A stretch of 19,332 nt of DNA from Spirogloea muscicola (Eukaryota; Streptophyta; Zygnematophyceae; Spirogloeales; Spirogloeaceae), in NCBI GenBank assembly GCA_009602725.1, contig WELB01000153.1, forward strand, positions 334,249-353,580, written 5' to 3'. Below are positions 18,201 to 19,332 of the stretch, one piece after another (within the stretch, counting starts at the first letter, position 1; every line of letters starts with the position of its first letter). The translations under genes and the position numbers were made by a program. The notes under the pieces were generated by a model. It was not told the origin of the DNA. It saw only the letters and a program-made list of their open reading frames with translations, and searched no databases.

Positions 18201-19126
18201 AAAGCGAAGAGCGTTAAGCAGCGGTCGGAGCTCCTTTCTGGCACAGTTCATGGCCTTCCTGTGTTTCCCGTCCATCTCAGCATCTCTGCGCAGGTACTTG
18301 TTAGAACCCCAGCCGTTCCCACTGGGTCCCCTCATTGGCCTGGGAGGAGCAATGTGTAGATCATACGGCGAATGTTGCGACCGTCCTGCAGCAAGGGCCA
18401 CAGACTGCTGTGCTCAGCGCCATGAATTGACCTGCTGTTTGCCAATTCTGGACAGCGTAGCTGGTCAAGTGCACCCTGCTATTGAACCGTCCTGTCCTGA
18501 CAGATGGAGTACGCCAATACGTCTAATTTGCACCTAATCTATGGCAGGAACCAACTGAGAAACCCACAAGTAGCCAATCTTTACGAGTTCATGCAAAAAC
18601 CTCAGGAGGGGCAGAATTCTGGCTTGCGGAGCTGGCAGGCTCAACTTTTGAGCCAGCTAGAGCTAGCTGGCTGCAAAAGGTGGCCGGTTCACCCAGACAG
18701 CCTTGACTGTCCTGACCAAAGTCTGGACACTAACGATGGCCTGACCCCTACGAGCTCCTCCCGTGAAAGACCGAGGCCTCGTCAGATGGCCGGCCATAAG
18801 AAGGCCGGATGGAGGACTGGGCAGCGAGCTGGACGGAATGGGTATGAGGGGTAGGCCTGGAAAGGCTAGCACGCCTAGCTCCGCGAGCCTATCCAAGTGA
18901 GAGCACAAGCTCTAGCCACCACGCTCGGTGTCCAGCCTGCCGCTCGGCCCTGGCAGCTCTGCTGGCCGAGTCCCGGCGGCTCCTGTCCTGCCGGAGCGCT
19001 GGACCAGCTGCGCGGCCCCTCGGCGAGCTAACGAGCTAACCACTCACCCTGGCCGGTGGTGGTGTCTCGGGCGGGCGACGGGCCACTCGCGTCCTGCTCC
19101 ATGGCGCCGGAGATGCGGGCGAGCAT
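12220..19126 (-). CDS. Lysozyme-like domain + IQ-motif array + C-terminal domain, large multidomain protein
   Basis: Exons in gene order: 19048-19126, 18184-18385, 17844-17954, 17525-17628, 17124-17285, 16630-17050, 16263-16490, 14688-15987, 12966-14453, 12570-12826, 12220-12265. Every junction is GT-AG and in phase; the sum is 4,398 nt, 1,465 residues plus TGA. Residues 70-185 look like an i-type lysozyme/destabilase fold: LLNALRFVESSN with Glu90, GDAGASIGPYQISEEYHRDA with Asp101, VVNYWLKYCPEAV, DWETLAKTHNGGP and TVYYWSKV. Residues about 520-853 carry about 14 IQ-like motifs, expected to bind calmodulin or myosin-type light chains. Residues 870-1330 are mostly Ser/Pro/Gly/Glu-rich. The end (LSPAGRQQLYTDWGI, KLLWIDAS) recalls the DUF3490 tail of NACK kinesins. 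No motor domain or signal peptide is seen. The ATG at 19124-19126 is preceded by an open Arg/Ala-rich frame, so the start may be earlier. Two separate genes are possible but less likely, because exon 6 has no Met codon. Function unknown; cytosolic by default. Confidence 0.68.
12566..12826 (-). other. Last or penultimate exon with stop codon overlapping a splice donor
   Basis: The frame reads into AGC AAG TAA, and the TAA (12566-12568) overlaps a good donor, GTAAGC, starting at 12569. If spliced there, AA joins the G at 12265 to restore AAG, and a 14-residue end (CELSARLTRMYLPM) follows before TGA at 12220-12222. If not spliced, the protein ends at the TAA and is 1,451 residues. The acceptor at 12266-12267 (TTGTTCCAG) is good, but which form is used cannot be told here. 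Confidence 0.6.
14736..15734 (-). other. Array of about 14 IQ motifs within one exon
   Basis: Within the 1,300-nt exon, units of about 23-26 residues repeat with the pattern AAxxIQxxWRxxxxR. Examples are AASLIQSTWRMHKAR, AATVIQSHWKGCMQR, AASVIQARWRGSCTR, SALCIQAAWRGLLARR and VATIQRHWRRMRQ. IQ motifs form long helices that bind calmodulin or related EF-hand proteins, as in myosin necks, ASPM and IQD proteins. Some units here are degenerate (for example AARVILRSWQAYRRR lacks the Gln). Confidence 0.85.
17220..18250 (-). other. i-type lysozyme/destabilase-like domain (exons 2-5)
   Basis: The domain is spread over four exons. Key residues are Glu90 in RFVESSN and Asp101 in PDGDAGASIGPYQIS, which match the Glu and Asp of the EVES...MDVGSLSCGYFQI pattern of i-type lysozymes as I remember it. 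The HNGGP motif (residues 164-168) is created across an exon junction, so it is visible only after splicing. It has few cysteines (C74, C130, C148), unlike the cysteine-rich animal enzymes and more like microbial lysozyme-like proteins. Confidence 0.7.
17697..17752. repeat. Short tandem duplication in an intron
   Basis: The 16-mer TACTCTGCCAACAGCA occurs at 17697-17712 and 17737-17752, a 40-bp period, inside the intron between exons 3 and 4 of the lysozyme-like gene. It looks like a small local duplication with no evident role. Confidence 0.85.
18386..19047 (-). other. First intron of the lysozyme-like/IQ gene, rich in palindromes
   Basis: Donor CAGG|GTGAGT and acceptor GCTGCAG, both strong, with phase 1 on each side. 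The 662-nt intron holds several small inverted repeats: GGCTCAA facing TTGAGCC (18638-18654), CCAGCTA facing TAGCTGG (18653-18670) and ATGGCCGGCCAT (18786-18797). Long GC-rich first introns often carry regulatory elements in plants; none is identified here. Confidence 0.7.
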
Positions 19127-19207
19127 CGCGAGCCCCCGATTGCTGGCAGCGGCCGCAGCGGGCCTGCCGGGAGCCGCGGCCCCGCGGCGGCGACGGCGGC
19201 GGCGGTG

Positions 19208-19332
<125 letters not shown>

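Overview
The window is eukaryotic nuclear DNA, most likely from a green plant of the streptophyte lineage (land plant or close algal relative). The evidence is the families present: a plant-type SC35-like splicing factor and a plant beta-amylase. Both are split by many GT-AG introns of roughly 70-900 nt. The species cannot be fixed from the sequence. All gene models below were built by hand from splice signals, reading phase and remembered family sequences; nothing was aligned by computer.

Layout. (1) 78-2294, plus strand: 3' part of an SR splicing-factor gene of the SCL30/SCL33 type. The exon with RNP2 lies before the window. Its first visible intron holds an uninterrupted run of 234 G. (2) 2295-3968: convergent intergenic stretch with no gene recognised. 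(3) 3969-8517, minus strand: an 11- or 12-exon beta-amylase (GH14) gene with intact catalytic residues, a long N-terminal extension and an unusual tail of about 260 residues. One of its introns is a stop-free multiple of three. (4) 8518-9700: very GC-rich DNA with many C and G runs and a perfect hairpin, upstream of the amylase. (5) 9700-12219: no gene recognised; it holds degenerate direct repeats that look like an old decayed element. (6) 12220-19126, minus strand: an 11-exon gene whose phases join perfectly into one frame. It encodes about 1,465 residues: an invertebrate-type (i-type) lysozyme-like domain, a linker, an array of about 14 IQ motifs, a long Ser/Pro-rich region, and a C-terminal domain that recalls the DUF3490 tail of NACK-type kinesins. 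(7) 19127-19332: CGG-rich start region ending in 123 T at the window edge.

The most interesting object is the gene at 12220-19126. A lysozyme-like catalytic fold joined to a calmodulin/light-chain-binding IQ array and a cytoskeletal-type tail is an architecture I do not know. The bridging exon has no methionine codon, which argues that it is internal and not the start of a second gene. Transcript data would settle this. The genes are not an operon and show no obvious shared pathway: one is an mRNA splicing factor, one degrades starch, and one is a possible cytoskeleton-linked lysozyme-like protein.
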